Shown here one piece after another: positions 24,140 through 36,876 of a DNA stretch of 64,000 nucleotides; the stretch's first letter is position 1, and every line of letters begins with the position of its first letter. A program made the position numbers and the translations under genes. The DNA lies in the NCBI GenBank assembly GCA_021234155.1, contig JAJEKV010000075.1:1054001-1118000 (forward strand), in the 5' to 3' direction. The stretch comes from Isoetes taiwanensis. Taxonomy: Eukaryota; Streptophyta; Lycopodiopsida; Isoetales; Isoetaceae. The notes under the pieces are model-generated. The model was not told the origin of the DNA, searched no databases, and saw nothing but the letters and a program-made list of their open reading frames with translations.

Positions 24140-26859
24140 ATATGTAGCATAATAACAGGGGGTTTCTTTTGTGTTTTTGTACGATATTTACTAAGGTTTT
24201 TCTATGATTTTGTTGCTGTATTCAACTAGGTGTACTAAATAGTATTTCTAGAGTGCTCCATTTTTTAGCCGTTGATTTTTGATGAGAGATAGAATTGTAT
24301 GGCCGTGATTAAATTTATCTATCTGTCACACAGGATGCACCACAATGCTTTTTGATATTTAGGGTTTCTATTGGCCTCCGCTTTCTATCTTTGCGGGTAT
24401 TTACAAGAGAAGGCTCCAGTTTAAATGGCTGGCATTGTTGTTAAGGGAAACAAGATTGAACATGCCGCTGCTGGCTATACAAATTCTCGTGATGGAAAAC
24501 AAGTGGCTGTAATTTTTGGGAAATGTGAGACCCCCTTTCACCACCGCATGATGAGCTTTGAATGGTGGCGGCGTTAGATTGACGGAATTTTGATTTGACA
24601 ATCCTAAAGCTCCGCTTGTAGCTTTTTTCTTTGGAAGGATGTGGGTATGCTACAGCCGAGACTATAATGTTAAAATATATTTCTCTATTTGTGTATAAAT
24701 TAGGTTCGGCAGGGGATAGAACTTTTTCTTTTCATAAACTCCAAAGGCCCCATTCCTAAGAGAGCTTGGCCAAGATTTCTTGTTTACGAGAATCCCCGCT
24801 CTACAAACACAAAATCGAACTAGTTTTTCTCTGTTTTGCTTCAAAATCCACTTTTTAAGCTTCAAGCAGAGACAACCGCACCATTTGTCGATCAAGAAAA
24901 CAGGGGATAAAACATGCTTTTGATGACTGGCGATAGATGGTCAAGAAGATTGGGCAAAAGGCACGAAGCAAGCTTTTTGCAGCTTTTAGGTTTTCTAAAT
25001 CTTCAAGGAGCCACTATCGCTAGATTTCGACTGCTCAGCCTTTATAAGAAAGGCAGTTTGGTCTTTTTCCGCTGCATGTTGGATCTAATGGTAAAGAATG
25101 CGTAAATGGAGGCTCTCCTTTCCTGATTCAATATGCCAGCCCCTGAGGCATAACTCTATAAACAATTGCATTTTCTCGCTTTGGACTTCTGGATGACACT
25201 TATGATGTAATGAAAATGTTGCAGGTTTAGGTGTCGCCTTCAATCACGGCACCAGGGTTCTCGGGCCTGCTCCCGAATCACGACAACAGGTTCAATGCCG
25301 CCTATTGAGCTCTCGGCAATAAAGCTGTTTGGGATATTAGAAAACCGTCATCCAATGACAGAAATTGGTTGGACAATAATGAATGCAGGATTGGTCCAAT
25401 TTGAACAATGACTAGAATTTACTTTTAGATGTTTGGTCATGCCAAAGTGTGGCTTGTCGAGGAGTTAGCATGGAACAGGGGCCATTGATCCGAGTTTGCT
25501 AGGAACTCCCGGGCGAAATTAAGTACGCCCTATGTACAAAGATCATATAATTCATGGGCCATTTGGCTCGGAAGGTGGAAGTAGGAGTCTATTGGTGCAG
25601 GGGATTTTGACTTGCCTGACCGGAGTGCTTGGGGGCCCCCTGGAGGATTATTCATAGTGTATTTTTGTACATAAAATAAATACATAATTGTTAACTTGGC
25701 TGGTCTTCTTCTTCTTTCGATGGGCAATATAGGTTGTTCAGAAGTGATTGCTAACTAATCTGGCCCGCTGTGGAAGAGGTTGTGGATGCAAATTTGGAAT
25801 CAGATAGCTTAGCTAGTCATTTAGATGGTTGGGATGAGGTATGGTAAAAGATTTTGAAGTCAGTTGATGAGGAGAGTTTGCAGCTGCTTCTATTTTGTCT
25901 AGTAAAAGATTTAAGTGGAGCACAGACTTGTATGGATTTGTTTTTAATCGTCAAAGGAAGGATGGGAGGCTAAATTGTGGAGGATGTGATGAAAATGGAA
26001 ACTTACATTTAGAAGGGCTTTTTCTAGCTCAGCTGCTGCAAATGCAACTCAGGGATTGCTACAGTTGCATATTGGTAAACACAGCATGTTTGGTACTTGA
26101 TTTGCATGAGTGCCATAGCTTTATGTGTTTTAGTGAATATCATATACAATCAGCTTGCTTGCCATCTTACTAAACTGTTCTTCTGCTTTTGGCGCTTTTT
26201 TGAGATCTGGTTTTTTGAGTTTTATCTCATCATTTCCAAAAACTAGGATTTATAAAACAGCAAAGAGCAAGGGTTTGAGAATTCGTCCATTATTGCAGAG
26301 GTGGGAATAACCCGGTTTGTATTCTCTTCACTCCATCTCTTATTTCGTTGTTTAGAGCAGCATCACAGATGTTCTCTACATATACTATATTGGTTATGAA
26401 TGCTTGCCATGGCATTTGAGTTTTTTATTATTCATCCTGAGTTCTTTATTCATTGGTATGATATGACGACTTTTACATTTTCTCTTATTTTTTCTCCCTT
26501 TTGTTAGGGCCCGAAGGGCCCAAAAAAAATTTTCATATAACAACCAACATATCATATGACTACCATTAACATTAATTAACACAAACCATTACATTTAACA
26601 ATTTTAAATTAAAACCCCCTTGAAACCCCCTTTGGTTTGGGTGCATATTCACACGGGGGGTGACGTAGGGCAGCGAGAGCACCCGTAAAATCATGTTACA
26701 CATGTACAAAATTAACACCATATGGTACATTGCCTCAAATCTTATAGTATTTCGCAAATTGTGTTATACAGTATATCAAAACTTGTACAGGCATACCCCA
26801 CAAACGAGGATCTCTATGTACGGTCTAGATCGAGGAATAAAGGGCATTTATGCTTATCC
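24140..26859. repeat. Unclassified 2.7-kb repeat, copy 1
   Basis: The left end ATATGTAGCATAATAACAGG and the right block (GGGCCCGAAGGGCCC at 26507-26521, the CCCCCTTTGGTTTGGGTGCA block, GCATACCCCACAAACGAGG, ending TATGC(T/C)TATCC) match the element at 39825-42501. The middles could not be aligned by eye, so the two copies may carry different internal sequence. No coding domain, LTR, TG...CA ends or terminal inverted repeats are evident. Confidence 0.65.
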
Positions 26860-27010
26860 AACAGCTCTCGATGCCCGGAGTCACCCCCCGTGTGAATATG
26901 CACCCAAACCAAAGGGGGTTTCAAGGGGGTTTTAATTTAAAATTGTTAAATGTAATGGTTTGTGTTAATTAATGTTAATGGTAGTCATATGATATGTTGG
27001 TTGTTATATG
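26534..27010. repeat. Perfect 131-bp inverted repeat (foldback)
   Basis: The left arm 26534-26664 and right arm 26880-27010 are exact reverse complements over 131 bases as far as I can compare, with a 215-base spacer. The left arm is part of the 2.7-kb repeat (its relative is at about 42174-42300), but the second copy has no right arm. The right arm starts 20 bases after the end of the shared repeat at 26859. Confidence 0.93.
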
Positions 27011-29983
27011 TTGGTTGTTGGTTGGTTGGATCAGATAATAATAACGAGCTATAGCAAATTTGGAAGAAAGCTTAGCACAACAACTAGCAACATGTTTTAT
27101 CCTCGTGGGAGCATAATTAATTCTGAAATGGATGACTATAAGTAACATTTGATAATAATGATTCCAAGGCTTGGCAATTGTTCTTCAACAAAGGCGTCAT
27201 CTTTCGTCAGGTATAGGAGGCGATGGCGTTATGTCAATCTTTGTCGTCATCACAAACAACAGATCTACATAGCTCCCCAAAACTGATCTAACATAATTCT
27301 TCCAAACTGCAGCTCCCCAAAATTGGTCTGCTCTAAAATTGGCCGCCCTGTTGCCCAAAATTCCACTATAGAATTCCGCCTAGGATAATAGGATATTCTT
27401 TTGATATTAATATTAATGGAAGATATTAGGTGTTTGAAAAAATTGCATGCACAGTATCACTCAGTATTTGACAAGGTCGGATTGGATAAATTTGACAAGG
27501 TGCTGCCACCTTGTGGCAGCATGTAAGAGCAACTTCACAAGAAAACACAAAAAGATCAAAACACATTTGCAAGACATTTCCATTTGGAGCTCATTGTTTA
27601 GGTATGAAGACAAATCTTTACATCAAAGTTGAAGACCAATGGATAACATTCAAAGAAGCATTCAAGTAGCAAAAGGAAGCAAGACTTGAGTCAAAGGTTG
27701 GAAAAGAAGTCAAAAAGAGAAGACCCCTAGTCAAAGATTGGAAGACCCCCAAAGAAGTATGTTGTCTTACCACCTTTTGAGATTTTCACACTATCTTAGA
27801 GATATTGGCTCAAGAAGACATTGTTCACATCCATACTCATTCTTCATACCCATCCCTCATCTCATTCATCATATTTTCATGGCTCAAAGTCTTTTTCCCT
27901 AGGGCAAAATCTCACACACCACATATTCCATACATATGCACCATGAACATCACACACACACATCATGTTCCATTACCATGCACTTGACAAGTCATTAGAA
28001 GCGCACTCTCTCTCTAAAAAAAAGGAAAAAGAAAGAGGAGAGAAGCTCCACAAGTCTACTACATCACCAATTCAAGGCCAAAGCATGGGTCAAAGATCAA
28101 ATCCCAAAGGCCTAAGTTGACTAGTCGAAAAAAATCAATATCTAGTGCCACCTCACCTTCAAAGATCATGCACACATCATCCACATCATCACCAACTCAC
28201 CTAACATGTGTCACCCACACCTTGTTACACTTCATCGAGATTTTACCTAGGAAAAATTTCTTTGACACCTTGCCTTCCACCTCACCATGCCACATCATCA
28301 GCATTTGCCAAGTCATCACCCATATGCCACATGTCCTTGTACACCATGGAAAAAAGGCCCAAAAATGAAGTTGCTTATTTTCAAAATTTGTTTTTTCCAT
28401 CTGAAAGCCCATGAAAAATCATGCAAAATGGTGGTCAAAGATTCTCATTTTGACCACATCTAGCCCTAGTTATATTGGTTCTTGGGATGCGTGCCCTACC
28501 CTAGTTGTGCTAACATTTGGCTTAAATTACCCCCAAAAATCCATGTCATGTCCCTGCCAACCATGTTCGGCCACGTGGAAATCCGCCGAGCTCATTTTTC
28601 GTCAAATGCCTGTGGGGTATTTCTATTTTCGTGAAGAACCCTAAAATCATGGCAAGATCCGAAATCAGCCCAACCAACCGGGTAAATCATGATTAAACCG
28701 GGCCGGATTTAGCCCTTTGATGCCAAGAATCTACTTCTAAGAATGGTTAAAACTCATTTATTACTGTCAGACAAGAGCAAGGCCACGCTAAAGGGGATTA
28801 TTCGAAAAAGGGGACTTCATTTTGAGGAAGAAATCATGATTACAACACCACAACCGACTGACTTACAGATCAAGAAGGTATTTACAGGCAAAAGAGGCAA
28901 AAACCGATCCGCCTTATCAAGAACCGACCAGAAATTGTCAAATTTAAGAGATCAGTGAGGTTTCAGAAGATTTTCGAGCACCCTAGTGCCTTGAGTGATC
29001 TAATCCAGCATGCTACTTTTGGGAATGACCTCTACTTGCCCTGTACTGCCTCCTTGTGTCAGATTTCTTGAAGATCTGGTGCAATAAAGTCCTTTTTATG
29101 ATTTGAAGATATGTATTACCTTTGCTTCTTTCATTATATGAATTTCTCCGTATCAAATCACTGGGAAATTCTCTCATTGTAATCCTTGAAGGCTCCTTTG
29201 AATGAAAATTTGAAGTTGGTGTAGATTGTGTCTTGCTTTTTTCCTGAAGATCGAATCTTGCTGGTTCTACTTGTGCTGTAGCAGTGCTTGAATCTCAACA
29301 ACAAGAGCCACTGTGGTTTGTATAAGTTCTTTCAACTAAAATCCCAATCTAGAGTGCTTATTCAATATTGCATTGTTAGGTCAGTGACAAATTCCTCAAA
29401 AAAACAAAAAAGGTCTAGTCAAATAGCATTTTACACTAGGTTTCTTTCATCTAATGCATACTCACATCTCTTGTAAGCCAACTCCTTCATTTAAAAGCTA
29501 AAAAGTCGTGTTAGGCCACAATCCAAAGCCTGTTCTTTGATTCTGTTACAGACTGTCACAAAAAATCTATAAAAATGGCATTTGTGTACATCAATGCATA
29601 CTTTCTGTTGTTTCTACATGATGCACGTGTTCTTTAGGTTAGGTTGAAGGTGTCAAAGAAAGAAATCCCAAAAAATTCCTCATAAATTCTCATCTGCAAA
29701 TTTTAGCTCTCTGCCAGGGTTATTGACCAAAAATTGACTCGGTCAGGAAGCCATTATTCACCTAGCTCTGGTCAAGCATTTGCCTCTGACCTTTGCAAGC
29801 ATCTTCTGGATTCCCTTGAGCATCAATTGTAGTTGTTCCCAACAAAAACCAATCATCCAACTTCATTTGGCAAACAGTTTTTGGCAAATAGTTTTTTCTT
29901 GTTCAGGGACAGACTGTTCACAAGCTAGTTTGAGCTGATTTGTGCAGGGATTTGGCCACAGATTGGTTGCCTTAAGCAACTGG
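27011..29983. other. Probable 5' portion (LTR and leader) of the split Ty3 element
   Basis: No gene is recognised. Because the copia element inserted at 29984-29988/43291-43295, the sequence left of 29989 was originally continuous with the Ty3 leader and gag at 43291 onwards. Some of this 3-kb stretch should therefore be Ty3 5' sequence. A short basic open frame at 28743-28958 has no known relatives to my eye. I could not place LTR ends, since no 3' LTR copy remains after 49105 for comparison. Confidence 0.4.
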
Positions 29984-30349
29984 AGGTTTGTTAGAAAAAT
30001 AGAGACCCTTGTGATTATTATTCTTAGATCAATCAAATATTCAACTTAGAGTCATAGAAGACAAGGTCATAATATAGCTTCAATATAAGGGTAAAAGCAT
30101 GCTACGGTGTACCACTTTTGGAACCCTCAAAAGTACCTACACTGGGTACTTTTAAAACTGGTACTTTCTGTTTTCTCTTTCCATTAAAATCAATCGAAAA
30201 TTTTTGAATTGAAGGTCAATAACATGTCAATATATATCAATCAATCAATCAATATATATTGATCATGCCATTTTTTGGGACCCTCAGGTCCATATGGCAA
30301 ACAGTACATTTACATTTACATTTTAGGCGCCAATATGGCACATAAATCA

Positions 30350-33300
30350 TCAAAATATAAATAATCCAGAATTTTCAAGCAGTGTCATGTGATCATATAA
30401 GAGTATGATGTCTGATCTTTCCTTAAAGATAGTCTTCAGATATGATCCCAGCTTGGCCGGTTGCAACTGGAATAAGTCTTGAAGATTATCGGCAGTGATG
30501 GCAAAAGCTTCACGGATATGCTCATAAGATGGACAAAAGAGCAAAGCATGGGCCTCGGCCCTCAATTTGTGGTTCTCACAAGCAGCAGGGACATAGCGGT
30601 CTTTTTCGCCCAATCCTTGCCATCCGCCGCTTTCTATGGCAAGGTGATGGGATGAGAGTCGCTCGGAGATGGTTTTTCTTAAATTAGATGCCGATCCATT
30701 CCCGTGTATGGCTGCTCACCATAGGTGTCAAGATTGTTAATTTCCTTTACAGAGAAGTCCGCTTTGACACTAGTATCACAATCCATCCGAGCTTTGCAAC
30801 CGCTTTTGGCATACAAATGCTTGCAATTCATCCCATTTGTGAGGCCACCGCCGGGCATTATATCCCATTTTCCCCATTTGATTAATGCATTATACCATCC
30901 GCTCATTTTCTCTTGAGGGTGCATAAGTGCTAGAAGCGGGGAGGCGTTCGAGTCAAGATTAGAGATCCCGTCCAAGTAATGTAGCGTTTGACGAGGCGCA
31001 TCAATCTCGATTGGGACTAGTCCCGCTTCGCCAAGAGCATATTATATGGTGTTTGGGCCTTTACTCCCAATTCCTCCAGGAGGAATTTTTTGTATTCTTT
31101 CCAAATTGGCCCACCTGATCTTGCCAATCCAGTGCCTGTGGATGGGCAGCCATAGAGCATTACCGGGTTTAACTAGAACACCAAAAAGCAAAATTGCGAA
31201 ATGCCAACCTTCTAGGTTATTTTGTTCACATACTTGGAGCATGCCAAATAATGCTTTCAGCCCACCTAATGCTCTCCTTGATGCTGCGGTGACCATTTAT
31301 AGTTGGAAGACATTTCAATCCCTAAATATTTATACCGAAAGTGACAAATTTTCCAAAGCAACACCTCCAACCGAGAAATCAGCATGGGAGCCAAACCAAA
31401 GACCATGATTTTAGATTTGGAATGGTTGATAGACATACCTTTATGCTTGCAAAAGCGCCAAAGACATCTAGATGTGATCGCAGACCCAATTGTGTTTTGG
31501 AGATGAGTACAATATCATCAAAAAAAAAGCAGCAACTTCACTACATGGTCATATAAATCAGCACCAATTCCACTACGGTCATTGAGCCAAGATTCTACTT
31601 CATCAATGAACAGCCCAAAGAGTGCCGGGTGAGCAGGGCAGCCTTGTTTAACCCCTATGGTGCTGGAAATCATGGTATCGAGCGTAAAGGGAACGAGAGT
31701 TCCACCAATACCTTATGATATAGGCAAGCAACTGCTTCTTTGAGAGCATGAGGGACCCCAATTGCATCCATCCTGTCTTGAAGCTTGCCTCGATCAACAC
31801 GATCGAATGCCTTTGCAAGGTCCATGAATGCGAGGTATAGTTTGTTCCCCCGCCCCTTAGCATTTTCTGTGAGCACCCGGAGTGTCACTAAGTGATCAAT
31901 AGTAGAGTAACCAGATCTGAAACCAGCTTGGCCTGTTGCAATAACATCTGCATCTTTGGCCCAATCCACTAGCTTTTGCTCAATCAAAGAGGCAAAAGTT
32001 TTAGCCATAATATTACCAACTAGAATTGTCCCAGAAGTTATGTATGTCCCCGCTTATCGCCACATTTATACACTGGGACAGCTCTACTAACATACCAGGT
32101 ATCTGGAAGTCTGCCATGCTTGAGCACCAGGTTAAAGATGTGAGTGAGTTTTTCTAGGAGCAACTCACCTCCCCATTTGCATAATTCAGCCACCATCCCT
32201 AGATTATCTGGGGACTTACCATTTTTCATGCGAGACAAGGCTTCTTGCACATCTGATGGAGTAAAAATAGACTCGATTCTGTGGTAGTTACGTGTCATGG
32301 CTCTTTGAGTCGGAAATGTGTAGAGGCCATTTAGCCAAGAAAATCATCTCTTCTCGCAGCAAAATTAGGACATGGAGAAGGGCTTTTGGTGATGTTCCAA
32401 AGGCCTTCGCTCATCTATCACCCTGTTGGTTAAGTCTTGTTCATGCTTGCGCCGCCATTCATTCTTTTTACCTCGGAAGCTTTTTATAACATTTGCCGGG
32501 CTTGCTGATTATCACCGCCATACCTAGGGCCTGCTTAGCAAGCATGCATTCTTTGTCAAACCACTTTTGATTTTGACGCTTTCTTTTCCGGGCTTAGTAG
32601 TCCCAAAGACTTCGCTTGTTTGCCGCCAAAGATGTTTTTAACCAAAACCCGGTTATAATCAAATGCATCCGCTGGCCAATCGTACATGCTCAAGTCTACT
32701 TGTTAAGGCATCCGTGATATGCACCTCGCATATTTGTAATTGATTTTGATGCTACCGAGGCTTCAAAATCAGCGTAGGGAGCATGTGGTTTATTCACTTT
32801 GAAAGCTATCTTTGAGGGGTGCATGGTCTGAAATAAGTTGCTTCTTAAGAACCCTAAGTCATGGAGCATTGTACAAGTGGGATTACCCAGCAGGAGATCA
32901 ACAACAGAGTCTGCCCAAGCTATTGAAAAGCATGTGTAATTCGAGAGTCCGGAAAGATTTGGATGCCATTGAAGACAATCCATTGTAATGCTCCACATAG
33001 CTGCAAAGACATGATTTCCCATAGCATTGCTAGTGTGGTCACTAGATATCCGCTTCCAAGGATGCTCGAGTCCAAGGTATTCATGTAGCCAAAGCTCATT
33101 TTTCGCTTTGAAACAAGGGGCCTGTCTCTGTACCCAATCTTGCATTGAAATCCCCTGCCACATAGACCGATCCTTTTGTCCGGTATTTTATAATATCCTT
33201 GGCAAGATGCAAAGCAATGGATCATGAGGATCTAAATCTGGGTGCCGTATACTTTTGCGTGTTTCGGGATCTAAGGGGCAAAGTAGACACAAGCAATATA

Positions 33301-33620
33301 GAGGGGCTTTTGTCCATTAATCCGTATCCACAAGTATTGCTTAAAGGGGCAGGTCCAGACAATTTCCACCGAAGCCAAACAGAAGAGCGAACGTAGCACG
33401 CCAATCCTCCCCACCTCTCCGCATGATCCTTTTTATTGTGTAGCGTGGCAAGCTTGGTGAAGTCAAAGATATCAACTAGCGGTCTCATGTCATATTCCCA
33501 TGTTTCCAAGAAAATCGAATGTCATGTTGCTTTGGAGCAGTTTGTGCAAGTTAGAAATTTGGATTCGTTAGCACCGTGGATGTTCCATACTAAGAGTCCG
33601 AGGGTCCCAAGCTTCCTATG
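30350..33620 (-). pseudogene. LINE ORF2: endonuclease, reverse transcriptase, C-terminal zinc tail
   Basis: Minus strand, in broken frames. An APE-type endonuclease starts near 33615 with LLVWNIHGA, followed by the LETW motif (33509) and WGGLACYVRSS; its second half (about 33163-32700) has FSIAWADSVVDLLLGN. The reverse transcriptase is in three pieces: ALSRMKNGKSPDNLG and RLPDTWYVSRAVPVYKCGDK (32298-32038); GQAGFRSGYSTIDHLV and FMDLAKAFDRVDR (32008-31670); and the catalytic FFDDI near 31515-31530. The tail at 30613-30350 has a cysteine/histidine cluster ending EAHALLFCPSYEHIREAF. At least four frameshifts are present, so it is inactive. Similar to the LINE at 18522-20524. Confidence 0.85.
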
Positions 33621-33749
33621 CTCGCTTTTCTCTCGACAATAACCTTGTTTCCAAGGATATATCGCGCCTTTCCATCAGCCCCTGTGTCTCTTTACTTCAT
33701 CTAGCAACACTTTTCTATCTTTCTCCATTGTTGTTGAGTTAGATCTTCA

Positions 33750-34367
33750 TTTAACCATATGTTTGTATCCCTTTAGATTTCCTTTGTGTTGCATTGCTCG
33801 GTTTATGTAATTCTCAGTACTTTCGAATTTGACAATGACAGGTCTATGGCGCCCTTCAACTTTCCTACCAACCCCTGCGTGATTGATTCCGTGTTCATGG
33901 AGGAAGAGCTTGTTCTTAAATACGCCATTGATAGTCTCGGATAAATTTTCATCCTTTGTTTCTTCAATGCCGATATTTTGATATTGTTAGCTCTATGTTG
34001 TCTATCCTCCAAATCTAATACTCATTCCCGCCTTTGTCGAAAAAAGATCTCGAGACTTTAGCTTCAATTTGGGTAACAAAATCCCGAGGTTGCTTAGCAA
34101 ATGTAATTCTGTCTAAATCACTCTTGAGCCTAATGATCTCTCGAGGCATCTTGTGCTCTTGCTATTTCCGTAGCTTGATTTTTTTGCTTGTAGTCGTCGG
34201 TTGGTCTCCCCGCAGTCATTCTTCTCGTTCTACTAATTCGACACCAAGCTTTTACCTCGGCTATTTCCTCGCATCGGGAGCTTCATTTGTTCATGGAGTA
34301 GCTCGATATCATCCTGTTGGAGGTTCCCCTTGCCAGGGGTTCCGGTGCCCTTCCGTTTCCCTCCCAT
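33750..34367 (-). pseudogene. LINE ORF1-like protein
   Basis: The minus strand has an ATG at 34367 that opens a basic N terminus (MGGKRKGTGTPGKG). Around 34012-33803 there is a segment EDRQHRANNIKI that resembles the start of the RNA-binding domain of L1-type ORF1 proteins. Frames shift at least twice between them. Being upstream of the endonuclease in the right order, it supports a two-ORF LINE of nearly full length. Confidence 0.6.
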
Positions 34368-35196
34368 CGGGAGGGCCTGCTACGAAAAAGGGCCTTGTGC
34401 CGAAAATGGAGGCGCCTAAAACCTGCGCAATAGGGATCTGCGCATCCTCTATAGTACTAGAGGATAACAATACTATTAGAGACTAATATAAATGAATTAA
34501 CTCTCAAACTTATTATTTATTGCAGCATTTATGCAAGTTCCCAGTACCCAGTGCTGGGTACTTTTCTGGGTAGTTTCGCACTCCCTAAAAAGTACTTTAG
34601 ATGGTACACCCTAGCATGCTTTCACCCATAACTTCAATAAAACCTTATAAGCGTCGGGCTACTGTAGCAAAGGTCTGAAGAACTAAATGAACAGTAAACT
34701 CAATAATACAATCGAACTTCTCCACCTTTAATTGCCTCCTCAACTCAACATTCGGCCCACAATTCCATCGTATATGCAATGCTTATCTGCAGGGTTATTT
34801 ACAGTGTGCTCACTCGACCGATCCGGCGTCGGTTTAGCTTGATCCGATCAATTTTAGACTGTCAACTTTCCTTCTATGTATTCGCCCATCACCTCTTGCT
34901 TATTCTTCGATCATATTATCACCTTCACTTTAATAATAACATTAATATTTCAACCATTGGAACCTAATTTATAAGTCCCCTTTAACGTAACCATTGCCTT
35001 TCACTTTAACTTGGTCCTGGGTCTCTTTGCATCTTTGCATTATGATCTTAACCATGAAGAGCTGTTCATGCCCTATATCTTGCACTGTGCAGATACTTGG
35101 TGATGACTTATGTGACTATCCAGCATAATGCACTTGCCTCTTTCTCTGAACAGATACATAAGCATGCAGGAATATGTGATGACTAATGATCACATT

Positions 35197-36684
35197 CTAA
35201 CATGCCTCCTTCATCATATATTCCTGTACATTTAAGCTGTCTCTGAAATAAGTGAACTTCCCTTCAACTAAGGCTTTAGTAAAGATGTCTGCAACCTGAT
35301 CATTAGTGTTGATGTACCTCATTTCAATATATTCTTTAGCTGCCAAATCCCTGATAAAGTGCATATTTAACTCAATGTGCTTGGTCCTCTCGTGCTCAAC
35401 TGGATTTTTAACAATGGCTATGCAACTTTGGCTATCAGTCAGAATGATTGTTGGATTAACTTGAGTGCACTTCATCTCTTCAAGCAGTTTTCTAAGCCAA
35501 ATTACTTCCCTTGCCACTAAAGATGCTGCAGCATATTCAGCCTCAGCAGAGGACATAGCTACTGCATTTTGTTTTTTGCATTTCCAGCTAATTACTCCTC
35601 CTCCTAAATAAATTACAAACCCTGATGTGGATCTTCTTGCACTTAGGTCACCTCCCCAGTCTGCATCACTGTATGCAAGAAGATTGAGATCACTAGAATT
35701 AAACATAATACCATGATTTTTTGTGCCCTTAAGATATCTTAATACTCTCTTGGCTGCCAACCAGTGACTTTGACTGGGATTATGGTTTCTTCTACTTAGA
35801 ATGTTCACTATATAAGCAATGTCCGGCCTAGTATTATTTGCAAGGTACAGCAGACATCCTACTAGTGATCTATAAGGGACCTTCTCCATCTCTTCTTTCT
35901 CATATTCTGATAATTCCTGCTCAGCAGTTAATTGGTGACCTGGTACTACAGGGGTTTTAGCAATATTTGCTTCATCTAGGTTAAACCTTTTAAGCATATT
36001 ATCAATATGCCTGCTTTGCTTTAGTTTCAACATCTTCTTTTTTCTATCTCTTTCAACTTCGATTCCCAGGAACTGTTTAAGCTCTCCCAAGTCTGACATT
36101 TGATATCTATGCTTCAGCAGATTTTTGCAATGATTCAAGCATTCCATGCTGCTAGCAGCCATGATACAATCATCAACATACAGGGCTATTATGCAATAAG
36201 CATTGGCATACTGATATTTATACATGTTTCCATCATTCTTAAACTTTTCAAAGCCTTGCTCTCTTAGAAAATTATCAATGCAGAGGTACCATTCCCTTGG
36301 TGACTGTTTCAATCCATAAACTGCCCTGTTTAATTTCCATACCTTATTGATTCCAACTTCAAAACCTGGGGCTTGCCTCATATAGATGTCTTCTTCCAAT
36401 TTAGCATTCAAGAAGGCTGTTTTTACATCCATGTGATGTAATTCCAAGTCTAAGGCATTAGCTAAACTCACTAAGAGTCTTAAACTAGTGAGCTTAACAA
36501 TAGGGGAGTAAATCTCATCATAATCAATTCCTTTTTTCTGTGTAAACCCTTGTGCCACAAGCCTTGCCTTGAACTTTTTACTTCCATCTGCATTATTCTT
36601 CACCTTAAACAACCATTTGCTTCCAATAACATTATGATCAGCAGGGTAATCTACTATAACATAGGTCTGAGTTTGTTTGAAAGA
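35197..36684 (-). pseudogene. Copia reverse transcriptase and RNase H
   Basis: A 471-codon open frame from 36612 that in fact continues upstream without a stop to 36684, including SKWLFKVK. Reverse transcriptase motifs: HHMDVKTAFLN (first catalytic aspartate), VYGLKQSPREWY, and YVDD at residues 145-148 of the 471. RNase H motifs follow: SDADWGGD, SSAEAEY, LTDSQS, and the terminal VADIFTKAL. It ends 6 bases inside the 3' LTR. A single TAA or TAG-type stop at 36685-36687 separates it from the linker, otherwise in the same frame. All catalytic residues are kept, in line with a young element. Role: makes and trims the cDNA in the cytoplasmic particle. Confidence 0.95.
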
Positions 36685-36876
36685 TTATAACTCATCTTTC
36701 ATTGCAGCTATCCATTTGTCCTTGTCTCCACAAACAAGAGCGTCCTCAAATCTTTGAGGAGTTTCTACATCTTCCATTATTGCCAAAATCTGATCATTTA
36801 CATCACTTGCTTTTTCCAGTTTCAGTTCTTCCATATTCATTGCTGTCAATTCTGGCCTCTTCAATTCATTTTTCAA
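36685..36876 (-). pseudogene. Copia linker between integrase and reverse transcriptase
   Basis: A 63-codon open stretch that joins the integrase frame (ending 36866) to the reverse transcriptase frame. It contains the typical pre-RT segment RFEDALVCGDKDKWIAAMKDEL, split here as ..CGDKDKWIAAMKDEL just before the stop at 36685. The overlap at 36866-36876 marks a frameshift of one base in an A/T-rich run. Confidence 0.85.

Larger units (their letters stand above)
30089..34627. mobile_element. 4.5-kb element with terminal inverted repeats, filled by a LINE
   Basis: The left end reads GGGTAAAAGCATGCTACGGT and the right end, reverse-complemented, GGGTGAAAGCATGCTAGGGT. The match continues through GTACCA, giving about 26 bp with two mismatches. 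Both ends also carry clusters of GTAC and GGGTACTTTT motifs. It is flanked by the direct repeat ATAA (30085-30088 and 34628-34631), with the empty site preserved in the other LTR. Between the ends, almost all sequence from about 30340 to 34400 is a minus-strand LINE. Inverted ends are not a LINE property, so this is either a DNA transposon that took in a LINE, or a composite that moves as one unit. No transposase was found. Confidence 0.85.
29989..35202 (-). repeat. Copia 3' LTR, split by a 4.5-kb insertion
   Basis: LTR sequence is 29989-30088 plus 34632-35202 (100 + 571 = 671 bp). The intact copy at 42620-43290 shows the uninterrupted site CAATATAACTTCAATAAAA, which proves the insertion and gives its target duplication, ATAA. 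Confidence 0.95.

Noticed and set aside
24860-25720. Captured host gene in the middle of the first 2.7-kb repeat
   Set aside because: Some short stretches look protein-like, but stops are frequent and no family could be named.
27011-29983. Complete Ty3 5' LTR
   Set aside because: No second LTR remains for comparison, and no TG...CA pair or primer site could be fixed by eye.
34034-34486. 150-codon plus-strand open frame
   Set aside because: Antisense to the LINE ORF1, which has a better start and known motif.
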